Shown: positions 8,747-18,789, numbered from the stretch's first letter. The stretch: DNA of 64,000 nt from an uncultured Bacteroidales bacterium (GCA_903913885.1 CAIWMX010000125.1:135461-199460), one strand, 5' to 3'. Notes: generated from the letters alone by a model not told the origin. Numbers and translations: made by a program.

Positions 8747-11700
8747 TTATTTGAACGCCTTTTCCAGCATCCCGTCACCGTTAAGCTTCAACCTCTCAAA
8801 ATACGCTGGCGAAGGTTTGCCCAGGAGTTTGTCAACATAGATTTTCGCCAGATACTGGCCCAGCATGAAACCCTGTCCGCGCAAACCAAGGAACAACCCG
8901 AGTTCCGGGTCAATGATCATGCGGGGTTCCACGTAATAGCCGGCCCAAACGGCCTGGAACCCGACGGAAGAGAGTTCAGGTATCCAGTTCGTGAAAATCT
9001 CGGCAGCAATTTCGACGAAATCGACCGAGTTGACCTTGACATTTTTCCCTGCTTCCATAGGCTCAACGGCCGGCGAAGCGCACCCGATAATCTGCCCGGT
9101 TTCGGCCAGTTGCTGTCCGTAAACGGCAGTGAAACCCTTATATCGCCGCCTGTCGATGAGCATGGGCAGCGGCGCGCCATCCCTGCCAAGCATGGGCAGC
9201 CGCCGGGTGATGAAAGCCTGGTGCTTCACCGGGTAAAGTCCTGTTTCAATGTCGAGCTGCTTGGCAAACTTTTCACCCTCAGGTCCCAGGGCGTTGATAA
9301 ATATCTCCGTTTCATATTCGACATACCGGTGCTGATGATCCTGAACAAGCACATAATAGCGCCCGCCCGACCTGTTCACATTGATGAGCCTGCAATCCTC
9401 CTCAACCTTTCCGCCCCGCTCGATCCCCATGCGCCTGATCAGGTCGATCACCCGGCCGGGTGTGGCCTGCCAGCAATCGCGCGTGATCAATGCTGCGAGG
9501 TAGTTGTTCAGCGCGGGGTTGATGGCCGGTGATATTTCTTTCGCGAAGTCAGCCGGATCGACCATGTAGGCATCCGACCACGACATGGAATCGACAAGCG
9601 CCTTATACATGGTCTCGTCATGGGCAAAGGTTACGTAGAGCCCCTGGCGGTAGTCGATGTTATGGACTTTCTGCAGTTCCTTGAAAATTTCATGATTATG
9701 GGTTGCGATATCCGACAGTTCGGGCAGTGAAAAATTGGGGCGTCCTCCGGCAATGTTCCGCCAGGAGGCTCCCCGGCCATAGTTGAGCAATACAGGCTCC
9801 ATCCCCGCTTCGCCAAGATAGCGGAACAGGGCGCTTCCCCCGATACCTCCGCCGGCAATCAGCGATTTCACAACGATCCTTTCGGGCTTTTGCCCGGTAA
9901 GGCTGGTAATCACATTTTCATGCACCGAACGGGGATAGAGTTCCCCCATGGCGACCTGGTTCGACAGGGGTCCTCTCGGCGTTGGCTCGCCAACGATGGA
10001 AATCCCGGATCCGTAGAGCGTTGATTTCAGTCGTTTGATGCATCGTTTTCCACGGCATGCCCCCATTCCCAGGCGGGTGGTATGCTTTACTTCATCCACT
10101 GAGATAAATTTCCGGTCACCGATAGTTTCCAAAATTTCATCCAGGGTAACGTCGTCGCAATGGCAAACATAAGTCACCTCCTTCGCCTCTTCCCGGTAGG
10201 TTTTAAATTCAATAGCCGCCGGGTAGTTCTCCTTTACAATAAATCCGCGAACACGGCTGAGCTCCTCGCCGTGAAGGTCCAGTGAACGGACCCGGGCAAT
10301 GTTGGTCTTGTTGGGCTTGCGCATTATCTTTTCAACAATACCTTCCCCAAGTTTTTTCCCATAATTGTCGACAAGGAAACACGCCGATTTTTCCTTTACC
10401 TCATATTCAATGGGCAGGAAAAGCCAGTCCTTTTTCAGGTTATATCCGAATATCGCCAGCCCGGGGCACTGAAAAACACAATCCATGCAACCAATGCACT
10501 TCCCGAAATCAATCTCCGGTACGGTGCTGGTGGAGGATTTGGTGATTGCCCCGTGGGGGCAGGCAAATGCACATGGGTTGCAGGCAAATCCATAGAGACA
10601 GTCGATCAGCACGAAGCCTTTTTCGTTCATCCGCTCAGGGGTTGGCTGTGCGGCTTCGGGGATCACCCTGACAGGGTGCTGCTGCGAGTCGATATATTCT
10701 TTTGACAGGGCAAGATATTCATCATAATCATAATGTTCTCCAAGTTCCTGCAGCACGTCAAAGGCAGCCTGTCTGCCGCGCAGCACGGCGCTGGTCCCTT
10801 CGCCGATGCGGATGGAATCGCCGGCTCCGAAACACCGCCGGCCAAAAATTTCATTGCCCTTGATCAGCAACTGGTCGTCCTGGACAAGGCCGGTACAGAT
10901 GTTGATGGCATCAATCCCGTCGATCACCTTCTCTGTTCCGGGAACAGGTTTGAAATTAAGGCATTCAGCCACAACCGCGCCGATTATGCCGTCGTGATTT
11001 TCATTCGGGATGGCCTTGAGCAGGATATGCGAAGTGAGAACCGGGATCCCCAGCCGCCGCACCCTGTTTGCCTGCACAGGGAAGCCTCCTTCATGGGGCA
11101 TGGCCTCGAGGATGGCTTTTACGTTTGCCCCGGCCTGCATGAGCTGGTATGAGGTCAAGTAACCTATGTTTCCCGCTCCCACGGTGAGAATGTTCTTTCC
11201 AAGCAGTGTGAGCTCCTGGTTCATCATTTTCTGAACCACCGCCGCAGTGAATACGCCCGGGAGATCATCGTTCTCAAAGGTGGGCATGAAGGGCACTGCA
11301 CCGGTGGCAACGATCAGGTTTTCGGCATCCACATAAAATATCTCCTCCGTGCGGATGTTTTTCACGGCGATACGGCCTCCTTCCAGAATGTCCCAAACCG
11401 TTGAATTGAGGAAAATCCCGTCATGATCATCACCTGCCAGCGTTTTTGCAATGTCAAAACCCCGCATTCCCCCGAACTTCCTGATCTTCTCGAAAAAGAA
11501 AAACTGGTGGGTCTGCATGAGGAACTGTCCGCCGATTTTATCGTTGTTATCAATAACGATGTTGGTTACCTGGTGCTTGTTAAGTTCTTCACGGGCAGCC
11601 AGGCCGGCAGGGCCTGCTCCGATGATCGCCACCGTTGTTTTATAGACATTTACCGGCGTATCCTTTTTAACCGGGACACTGTGGGGGGCATAGTCATGGG

Positions 11701-11980
11701 GAATTTCACCAACAACTTTTACACCGTCAACCGTTGTGATACATATCCTTTTGATCTGGCCATCGACCAGCATTTCACAGGCACCGCATTTTCCTATCCC
11801 GCATTCGAGGCTGCGTTCGCGGTTGGTCAGGCTGTGGCTGTGTACCGGGTGGCCCGCCTGGTGCAGGGCTGCTGCAATGGTAAAGCCCTTATCGCCGGTT
11901 ACTGTCTGTCCGTCAAATAAAAATGAGGATTTTTCTGTTTCCTGTATCTCCAGAATCGGATGTGCCGTGATCTTTAACAT
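8747..11980 (-). CDS. Fused FAD-dependent oxidoreductase: 2Fe-2S + pyridine-nucleotide-disulfide reductase + 2x[4Fe-4S] + BFD-like [2Fe-2S] + DAO domain (HcnABC/sarcosine oxidase alpha/dye-linked proline dehydrogenase-like)
   Basis: CGIGKCGACEMLVDG; AIIGAGPAGLAAREEL; CNPCAFACP and CIGCMDCVFQCP; YVCHCDDVTLDEIL...GACRGKRC; AGGGIGGSALFRYLGEAG. All are in one 1077-aa ORF. Confidence 0.85.
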   Translation of the reverse strand: MLKITAHPILEIQETEKSSFLFDGQTVTGDKGFTIAAALHQAGHPVHSHSLTNRERSLECGIGKCGACEMLVDGQIKRICITTVDGVKVVGEIPHDYAPHSVPVKKDTPVNVYKTTVAIIGAGPAGLAAREELNKHQVTNIVIDNNDKIGGQFLMQTHQFFFFEKIRKFGGMRGFDIAKTLAGDDHDGIFLNSTVWDILEGGRIAVKNIRTEEIFYVDAENLIVATGAVPFMPTFENDDLPGVFTAAVVQKMMNQELTLLGKNILTVGAGNIGYLTSYQLMQAGANVKAILEAMPHEGGFPVQANRVRRLGIPVLTSHILLKAIPNENHDGIIGAVVAECLNFKPVPGTEKVIDGIDAINICTGLVQDDQLLIKGNEIFGRRCFGAGDSIRIGEGTSAVLRGRQAAFDVLQELGEHYDYDEYLALSKEYIDSQQHPVRVIPEAAQPTPERMNEKGFVLIDCLYGFACNPCAFACPHGAITKSSTSTVPEIDFGKCIGCMDCVFQCPGLAIFGYNLKKDWLFLPIEYEVKEKSACFLVDNYGKKLGEGIVEKIMRKPNKTNIARVRSLDLHGEELSRVRGFIVKENYPAAIEFKTYREEAKEVTYVCHCDDVTLDEILETIGDRKFISVDEVKHTTRLGMGACRGKRCIKRLKSTLYGSGISIVGEPTPRGPLSNQVAMGELYPRSVHENVITSLTGQKPERIVVKSLIAGGGIGGSALFRYLGEAGMEPVLLNYGRGASWRNIAGGRPNFSLPELSDIATHNHEIFKELQKVHNIDYRQGLYVTFAHDETMYKALVDSMSWSDAYMVDPADFAKEISPAINPALNNYLAALITRDCWQATPGRVIDLIRRMGIERGGKVEEDCRLINVNRSGGRYYVLVQDHQHRYVEYETEIFINALGPEGEKFAKQLDIETGLYPVKHQAFITRRLPMLGRDGAPLPMLIDRRRYKGFTAVYGQQLAETGQIIGCASPAVEPMEAGKNVKVNSVDFVEIAAEIFTNWIPELSSVGFQAVWAGYYVEPRMIIDPELGLFLGLRGQGFMLGQYLAKIYVDKLLGKPSPAYFERLKLNGDGMLEKAFK

Positions 11981-12057
11981 AGCTGGTTGAGTATTGGGAC
12001 AGCAAAACTACTTATTTTCCAAACACAAAACCGACTCGCTGTTAAATTATTCACAAC

Positions 12058-12999
12058 TCACAGGTTAAAACAGACCCCCAGTGAGATCACGTTTTCAACC
12101 CGGAGGTTCCTGCTCACATCCGAATCGTAGGAGACATATGTCCGGATACTGGTTCTCAAAAGTCTGGTGAGTTTTATCCCCACCAGGCTGGTCATGACCA
12201 GGTCAACCGGTTTATGGTAGTTTTTAAATACCTGCATGTCGCAATTCCAGTGAACCCTGCCGGTAAAATCATGATCGAGCAGCATGTGCATGCTCAGTCC
12301 GTATTCAAAGAGGTGGCTTTTCTCCCTGGGTACGCCATAAAAGCGTGTCACCTTCAACCGGTCGAAAACCGACTGGTCGAGGATGCAGGTAAATTTGGCC
12401 GAGGATAACCCGATACCCAGGGTGGCGTAACGGGGTACGGTCCATCCAAACCCTGCCGACAAGGTTCCAAGCAGGGGGGTGAGGAAGGATGCAATGCGTG
12501 TTTTAAGCAGTGTTCCGGTCTGGCTTATGCTGTAATCATAGGCATTGAAGATCCTCGTTGTCACCTGCGATGAAACCGTAAAAACAAAATTCCGGGCAAG
12601 CGTGACCTCAACCCTCGCAGCCAGTGCGTTTTCGTCGGGCTGAAACCGCGAAATGCTGTCGAAGAAACAGTCAACCCCGAGATCATGAACAAAAGAGCTT
12701 AGAAATTTAACCCTGCATTCATTTTTCACAAGGGCTTGATACCTGAAATGCTGCAAAAGCGAAGCCTCGAAGAAATTTGACCCGTGTTCCCTGTTGATTC
12801 CAACCATACCGGAACAAGTAAGCTGGTATTCCATATCCTGCGCAACGTGAAAAATAACGAGCGTGTTTCCCAGGCCAAACACCTGTTTCAGGTCGACCAG
12901 TACGGAATCTCTCCACAGCAGGTTCTGGCTGAGGATGCATTCCAGCGGCAAAAAGGTGCATATGCACCCCAGGACCAGTATCCTTCTTAAAACATGCAC
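12058..12999 (-). CDS. Secreted hypothetical protein, possible outer-membrane beta-barrel (DUF3078-like)
   Basis: Signal peptide, then alternating amphipathic strands (LLKTRIASFLTPLLGTLSAGFGWTVPRYATLGIGLSSAKF) and a terminal NVISLGVCFNL strand. Confidence 0.55.
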   Translation of the reverse strand: MHVLRRILVLGCICTFLPLECILSQNLLWRDSVLVDLKQVFGLGNTLVIFHVAQDMEYQLTCSGMVGINREHGSNFFEASLLQHFRYQALVKNECRVKFLSSFVHDLGVDCFFDSISRFQPDENALAARVEVTLARNFVFTVSSQVTTRIFNAYDYSISQTGTLLKTRIASFLTPLLGTLSAGFGWTVPRYATLGIGLSSAKFTCILDQSVFDRLKVTRFYGVPREKSHLFEYGLSMHMLLDHDFTGRVHWNCDMQVFKNYHKPVDLVMTSLVGIKLTRLLRTSIRTYVSYDSDVSRNLRVENVISLGVCFNL

Positions 13000-13058
13000 C
13001 GGTTTTGCTTTTTTCAGGGATCATGTGGTAATCGTTTGAGCCGGAACCTCCCGCCCGC

Positions 13059-13679
13059 TTATTTAATTCTCAGTTTTTGCTGCTCCGTGACATGCCAGCT
13101 CTGCTGAATATCAATGTTCAGCCAGACCACCCTGATTGCGGCTGTTTTGTTCTCCCTGACTGCCTTTTCAAGGTCGAACAGGCGGTAGTTATATTGACCC
13201 AGGAATTTCCCCCAGGTCACAATGATGGTAAAATCGGGATTTTTTTCAGTGCTCCATGAAGCCTCCTTCCTTCCAAAGGGCTTTATGAACGGGAGTATCT
13301 GGTCAAGTGTGAACCCGGGCCAGTAACTGCAGGCAGCACTGGGATCAAGCGCCCTGATGGCATCGCTACCGGCCCACTGGCATTCCGCGGTATCGCGCTG
13401 CAGCAGCAACCCGTTCCGGTCAAAGATCATATGGCTTAAAAAGTGTTTCATGTAGACCGTGTTTTTCATCAGCCTGTAGTAGGAGGTTGAGTCGGAGAAC
13501 ATGTATAAATCTCCGGCCGGGAATTTGTGCTTTTCGAGAAAGGAGATCAGCGATTCGGGGGTCTCCTCGGCCGGCACCGCCATTCCGTGCTTTAATTTCA
13601 TGTAGGTTTTGCAGCCGGTGGTTCCGGCGATCATGGCAACAAGAAGGGCCAGGATCAGAATGTGGAATTTTGATTTCAT
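13059..13679 (-). CDS. Hypothetical lipoprotein
   Basis: MKSKFHILILALLVAMIAGTTGCKTYMKLKHG has a lipobox-like TTGC. Confidence 0.65.
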   Translation of the reverse strand: MKSKFHILILALLVAMIAGTTGCKTYMKLKHGMAVPAEETPESLISFLEKHKFPAGDLYMFSDSTSYYRLMKNTVYMKHFLSHMIFDRNGLLLQRDTAECQWAGSDAIRALDPSAACSYWPGFTLDQILPFIKPFGRKEASWSTEKNPDFTIIVTWGKFLGQYNYRLFDLEKAVRENKTAAIRVVWLNIDIQQSWHVTEQQKLRIK

Positions 13680-13789
13680 CTTTACAAGGATTAATTGTGA
13701 ATTTTTAGTGAATAAAAGCTGCCCCGGGCGGCGCAGGGTTTAGAGGAAACACGAGCTTAAACCATGACGCCAGCCCGGAAGCAGCAACT

Positions 13790-13833
13790 CAACACGGAGC
13801 AGGTTTGCCGATCCTGCAGCCTGTTCCGTGTTG
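13790..13833 (-). terminator. Long hairpin immediately after the minus gene stop; possible terminator or RNA element
   Basis: CAACACGGAGCAGG (13790-13803) pairs with CCTGTTCCGTGTTG (13820-13833), 14 bp with one wobble, 2 nt beyond the stop codon at 13836. No clear U-tract on minus. Confidence 0.45.
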
Positions 13834-13835
13834 TT

Positions 13836-14312
13836 TTACAACTGGAGTATCACCGTATACACCCCGCTGGCAAAAGAAACCGGGTAGTTCCCTGGTTTAA
13901 TCGTAATGGGGGTTGCCGAGCCAAGGGCTCTGCACGCAGCGGGCGACAACGTATAGGGATCCTGGATCGTGATGCTTCCCTTATCTTTAAAATATGGCAG
14001 GGTCGATCCGTTCTCGTAGCTGGCCAGGGCATCCGCCGTGATCTCGACGATCAGCTGGTTCCGTTCATTCAGCTGGGCTTTTACAGGGCATCTGGTTTGG
14101 TCGTTACCGGCTACCGGTCGTTCAATCCCTGCAGTGATATCAAAGCAGAACCCAAACCCGGTTTTGCAGTCTGTCGAAGGGCGATGGAAGATCAATTCAA
14201 TTCTGATCCAGGGTCCCGGCGGCAAAGGAACTGCAGATTCAAATCCCGCGGCATTGGCGTTTTCAGTAAAAAGCATCATGCTTATCACGAATAAGGATAA
14301 CAGTGTCTTCAT
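13836..14312 (-). CDS. Hypothetical secreted protein
   Basis: The internal start MKTLLSLFVISMMLFTENANAAGFESA gives a signal peptide; the upstream extension to 14450 is low quality. Confidence 0.6.
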   Translation of the reverse strand: MKTLLSLFVISMMLFTENANAAGFESAVPLPPGPWIRIELIFHRPSTDCKTGFGFCFDITAGIERPVAGNDQTRCPVKAQLNERNQLIVEITADALASYENGSTLPYFKDKGSITIQDPYTLSPAACRALGSATPITIKPGNYPVSFASGVYTVILQL

Positions 14313-14602
14313 AATTTCAGGTTTTTGTTTGTTCTTTTTTCTCGCTGAACCTTCCGCGTTCAGCCTGCGGTGACCGTTCTGTTTTGGAAGCCGGATCACG
14401 CCACCGAAAAATTCGCACTCCCCGAGTTGCAATTTTTCATCCATCCTCAAACATCCATTTTACATTACCTCCTTCACGTTGTTCAATTTTATGCTTAATC
14501 GGTTTTGCAGGCAAAAGGTAATACATCAGGAAGCACTTTTTTTTTAAAAAGTCATTAAAAAAAATATAATCAGATATAAATCATTATTTTACGGTTTTCA
14601 CT

Positions 14603-14636
14603 TGGAAATTATCTGAAAAATTTTTAGTATCTTTGC
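14603..14636 (+). promoter_or_regulatory. Bacteroidota promoter: -33 TTGG, -7 TATCTTTGC
   Basis: TATCTTTGC at 14628-14636, TTGG at 14603-14606, gap 21 nt, about 40 nt before ATG 14676. Confidence 0.65.
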
Positions 14637-14675
14637 AACCGAATTTCAAATAGGGACTAAACTGAGAGGAAAAAC

Positions 14676-15503
14676 ATGGAAAAGGCGAAAGTTTTATTTG
14701 TCACGCAGGAGATTACCCCATATCTGAAAGAAAGTCCGATGGGAACCATCGGACGTTACCTACCGCAGGGGATCCAGGAAAAAGGAAGAGAAATCCGTAC
14801 ATTTATGCCTCGTTACGGCAGCATCAACGAACGCCGCAACCAGCTTCACGAGGTAATCCGCTTGTCGGGCATGAACCTGATTATCGACGATACCGATCAT
14901 CCGCTGATCATCAAGGTGGCTTCCATCCAGCAAGCCCGCATGCAGATCTATTTTATTGACAATGAAGATTATTTCCAGCGTAAATACACGTTGCATGATA
15001 AAAACAACAAATTTTTTGCTGATAACGACGAACGGGCCATTTTTTTCTCGCGCGGCGTACTCGAAACCGTTAAAAAACTGGGATGGGGCCCCGACGTGGT
15101 GCATTGCCACGGCTGGATAACAAGCCTTGTGCCCATCTACATTAAGAAAGCTTACTGCGACAACCCCCTGTTCAGCGACACGAAAGTCATCTACTCCATT
15201 TATGACGACGATTTCGAAGAGCCTATGCATAAGGACTTTGCAAATAAAATCAAACTCGAAGGCATCAATTCCAAAGACCTCAAACACTATAAGAGTGCGA
15301 ACTACGTTAGTGTTATCAAGGCGGCTATTGACTTTTCGGATGGCGTGATCATTGGTTCACCCAAGATCAATCCCGAACTTGTCAGTTACCTGAAGGAAAC
15401 CGACAAACCATACCTTGAGTATCAGCCCATGGACCGTTATGTGGATGCATATAACGATTTTTATGAAGAGGTCATGGTGAACGATCATGTCATTGTGGAT
15501 TAA
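14676..15503 (+). CDS. Starch/glycogen synthase N-terminal (GT5-like) domain-only protein
   Basis: AKVLFVTQEITPYLKESPMGTIGRYLPQGIQEKGREIRTFMPRYGSINERRNQLHEV...WGPDVVHCHGWITSLVPIYIK; 275 aa with no C-terminal GT-B lobe. Confidence 0.85.
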   Translation: MEKAKVLFVTQEITPYLKESPMGTIGRYLPQGIQEKGREIRTFMPRYGSINERRNQLHEVIRLSGMNLIIDDTDHPLIIKVASIQQARMQIYFIDNEDYFQRKYTLHDKNNKFFADNDERAIFFSRGVLETVKKLGWGPDVVHCHGWITSLVPIYIKKAYCDNPLFSDTKVIYSIYDDDFEEPMHKDFANKIKLEGINSKDLKHYKSANYVSVIKAAIDFSDGVIIGSPKINPELVSYLKETDKPYLEYQPMDRYVDAYNDFYEEVMVNDHVIVD

Positions 15504-15523
15504 CTGAACTTAATACAAACCGC

Positions 15524-16882
15524 TTGAACACTATCATTACCAAACTTTCGGCCGCTCTGCTCACAGGTATCCTGATCCTCCTGGCTGTTTATTCATGTAA
15601 GAAAGATCCATACCAAATCGGGGTTGATCTTCTGCCTCCTACCGACACACTCAATGTTAAAACCACCGACACCTGCCTTGTCCAGGCATTTTCGGTCAGG
15701 CAGGATTCAATCCGTACCGACAAATCCGGTTCGTTGCATATTGGTTCCATCGCAGATCCTGTGTTCGGCAAAATCACCAGCAGCGTGTATACCCAGCTCC
15801 TCCTTGAATCGGAGGGAGTTGATTTCGGGACTCACCCTGTGCTTGACTCGCTCGTGCTTATGCTTGGTTACGCCGGGCATTACGGGGATACGCTCACCCC
15901 GCAAAACATCAAGGTGTACGAAATCAGCGAAGACTTCAGTTACGACAGCATCTATTATTCGAATAAGACCCTGAAGACCTATCCTACGCTGCTGGCCGAC
16001 CGTGATTTTGTACCAAAACTTTCCGACAGTGTCTCCCTGTTCGGCAAGAAAGTCGGGCCGCACCTGCGCATCAACATGAGTAAACTGAGCAACTACCTGG
16101 GCAATAAGATTCTCTATGCCCCCTCCACTGCGCTGGCCAGCAACACCGCCTTCCTGGCTTATATGAAAGGTCTCTATATCAAGGCCACTCCTGCCGGCAA
16201 TAAGGGATCCATGCTGAATTTCTCCATCACCAACGGACTTTCAGAACTGGTAGCCTATTATCACAATGGTAACGACCCGGCAAATGATTCATTGCAATAC
16301 AGTCTGCTCATAAATTCCAGTTGCGCCCGTTTTACCCATGTTGATCACAACGGGTATATCGATGCAAGCCAGGATCTGAAGCAGCAGGTATTGAACCATG
16401 ATTCGGCCAAAGGGGCCGGGCAGCTTTACCTGCAGGGAATGGCCGGCGTAAAGGTTAAGGTTAAATTTCCCTACATGCGCAATTTCGGACTGGGACGGAG
16501 CGTGGCCATCAATGAGGCGATCCTGGAACTGAAAAACCTGGAGACTGACACTTCGCTGGCACCGCCTGCTACGCTGGTCATGCTCAGGCAGGACAGCATC
16601 GGAAGAATCTCCTATTTGCCTGACTACAGCGAAGGCACCGGCTATTTCGGAGGGACTTACAACGTTTCTTCCAGAACCTATAATTTCAGGATAACAGAGT
16701 TCATGCAGAAAGTTATTCAAAATGGTTATTCCGGTCACTTTGACCTGTATATCCTGGTCGACAACCCGATCACCAGTGTGCCTTCGCCAAACCGTATCGT
16801 TCTGAACGGCACAAAACCGCTTATTCCGGGTGATAATTCCGGCAGGCTCAGGTTGAAAGTGACCTATACAATATTGCATTAA
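15524..16882 (+). CDS. DUF4270 domain-containing lipoprotein
   Basis: ILILLAVYSCKKDPYQIGVDLLPPTDTLNVKTTDTCLVQAFSVRQDSIRTD; sits between the GT5-like gene and glmS. The likely start is TTG/ATG near 15524. Confidence 0.82.
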   Translation: MNTIITKLSAALLTGILILLAVYSCKKDPYQIGVDLLPPTDTLNVKTTDTCLVQAFSVRQDSIRTDKSGSLHIGSIADPVFGKITSSVYTQLLLESEGVDFGTHPVLDSLVLMLGYAGHYGDTLTPQNIKVYEISEDFSYDSIYYSNKTLKTYPTLLADRDFVPKLSDSVSLFGKKVGPHLRINMSKLSNYLGNKILYAPSTALASNTAFLAYMKGLYIKATPAGNKGSMLNFSITNGLSELVAYYHNGNDPANDSLQYSLLINSSCARFTHVDHNGYIDASQDLKQQVLNHDSAKGAGQLYLQGMAGVKVKVKFPYMRNFGLGRSVAINEAILELKNLETDTSLAPPATLVMLRQDSIGRISYLPDYSEGTGYFGGTYNVSSRTYNFRITEFMQKVIQNGYSGHFDLYILVDNPITSVPSPNRIVLNGTKPLIPGDNSGRLRLKVTYTILH

Positions 16883-16893
16883 TTTTACCGAAC

Positions 16894-18732
16894 ATGTGTG
16901 GAATAGTTGCCTATATAGGCCCCCGTGAAGCTTATCCCATCCTGATTAAAGGGTTGCACCGGCTGGAATATCGTGGTTACGACAGTGCCGGAGTTTGCCT
17001 TTTAAACGATGATATCCGCATTTTCAAATGCAAAGGCCGGGTTTCTGACCTGGAAAAATTCGTGGTGGGAGAAAATCTCTCCGGCACCATCGGGATGGCT
17101 CACACCCGCTGGGCCACCCATGGGGAACCCAACACCATCAATGCCCACCCCCATTTTTCGCAAAACAAGACCATCGCGCTGATCCATAACGGAATCATCG
17201 AAAACTATTCCGTGCTGCGCAGCGAGCTGAAAAACAGAGGATATTCCTTTACCAGCGATACCGATACAGAGGTCCTCGTTCACCTGATCGAGGATATCAT
17301 GAACAACGAACAGGTAGCTGTTGAAGACGCTGTGCGCATAGCCCTGAACCAGGTGATTGGCGCTTATGCCATCGTGATACTTGCCAAGGAGTTTCCCAAC
17401 AAGATCATTGCCGCCCGCAAAGGCAGTCCCATGGTGATCGGAATAGGCAAGGGGGAATTTTTTGTTGCTTCGGATGCCACCCCGCTCATTGAATATACCG
17501 AAAATGTAGTATACCTGAATGACGAGGAGATCGCCATCATTGAACGCGACCAGGATTTAAAGATTAAGACCATCAGGAATCAAAACCATACGCCATACAT
17601 TCAGAAACTGGCCATGAGCCTGAATGAAATTGAAAAAGGCGGGTTTGCCCACTTCATGCTTAAGGAGATTTATGAACAACCGCGTTCGATCTACGATTCG
17701 ATGCGCGGGCGCCTTCATGTTGACCAGGGCCTCGTAACCCTGGGCGGTATCCGCGATTACGAACAGAAACTCATGAATGCCAAGCGCATCATCATCACCG
17801 CGTGCGGCACTTCCTGGCATGCCGGGCTGGTAGGAGAATACCTTATTGAAGACTGTGCCCGCATCCCGGTGGAGGTGGAATATTCATCGGAATTCCGCTA
17901 CCGGAACCCGGTACTGGGTGAAGATGATGTGGTGATTGCCATTTCCCAGTCGGGGGAAACCGCCGACACCCTGGCAGCCATCGATCTGGCCAAATCAAAG
18001 GGAGCTACGGTGCTTGGGATCTGCAACGTGGTAGGCTCATCTATTGCCCGGGCCACCCATGCCGGCATATACACCCATGCGGGCCCGGAGATCGGCGTTG
18101 CCTCAACGAAAGCATTCACTGCACAGGTGGCGGTTCTTACGCTGCTTGGATTGCTGATCGCCCAGAAGAAGGGAACCCTCGCCGAGTCGCATATCCAGAA
18201 GTTGCTGATCGAACTTGACACCATCCCTGCCAAGGTTGAACGGATCCTGAAACTGAATGAAAAGATCAGGGAGATCGCGAACATCTATAAGGATGTGAAA
18301 AATTCGCTTTACCTGGGCCGCGGCTACAATTTCCCGGTAGCGCTTGAAGGAGCCCTGAAACTGAAAGAGATCTCCTATATTCATGCCGAAGGTTATCCGG
18401 CTGCCGAGATGAAACACGGCCCCATCGCCCTCATCGACGAGCACATGCCGGTGGTGTTTATCGCCACACGCCGCGGAATCTATGAAAAGGTGATCACCAA
18501 CATCGAGGAGGTGAAAGCCCGAAAAGGCAAGATCATCGCCATCGTCACCGAGGGCGACGAATCGGTTAAAAACCTGGCCGATCACTACATCGAGATCCCC
18601 GACACCGAAGAGATGCTTATCCCCATGCTCGCCACGGTGCCGCTCCAGCTGCTTTCGTACCACATTGCCGTCATGCGCAAATGCAACGTCGACATGCCAA
18701 GGAATCTGGCGAAGTCGGTGACGGTGGAGTAA
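16894..18732 (+). CDS. glmS: Glutamine--fructose-6-phosphate aminotransferase (isomerizing)
   Basis: MCGIVAYIGPREAYPILIKGLHRLEYRGYDSAGV...GMAHTRWATHGEPN...ACGTSWHAGLVGEYLIE...SQSGETADTLAA...NLAKSVTVE. Confidence 0.98.
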   Translation: MCGIVAYIGPREAYPILIKGLHRLEYRGYDSAGVCLLNDDIRIFKCKGRVSDLEKFVVGENLSGTIGMAHTRWATHGEPNTINAHPHFSQNKTIALIHNGIIENYSVLRSELKNRGYSFTSDTDTEVLVHLIEDIMNNEQVAVEDAVRIALNQVIGAYAIVILAKEFPNKIIAARKGSPMVIGIGKGEFFVASDATPLIEYTENVVYLNDEEIAIIERDQDLKIKTIRNQNHTPYIQKLAMSLNEIEKGGFAHFMLKEIYEQPRSIYDSMRGRLHVDQGLVTLGGIRDYEQKLMNAKRIIITACGTSWHAGLVGEYLIEDCARIPVEVEYSSEFRYRNPVLGEDDVVIAISQSGETADTLAAIDLAKSKGATVLGICNVVGSSIARATHAGIYTHAGPEIGVASTKAFTAQVAVLTLLGLLIAQKKGTLAESHIQKLLIELDTIPAKVERILKLNEKIREIANIYKDVKNSLYLGRGYNFPVALEGALKLKEISYIHAEGYPAAEMKHGPIALIDEHMPVVFIATRRGIYEKVITNIEEVKARKGKIIAIVTEGDESVKNLADHYIEIPDTEEMLIPMLATVPLQLLSYHIAVMRKCNVDMPRNLAKSVTVE

Positions 18733-18789
18733 CCTGCCTGCATCACAAGCGTTTTTGATCAGATTTAAAAGGCCGAGTTCGCAAAAACT

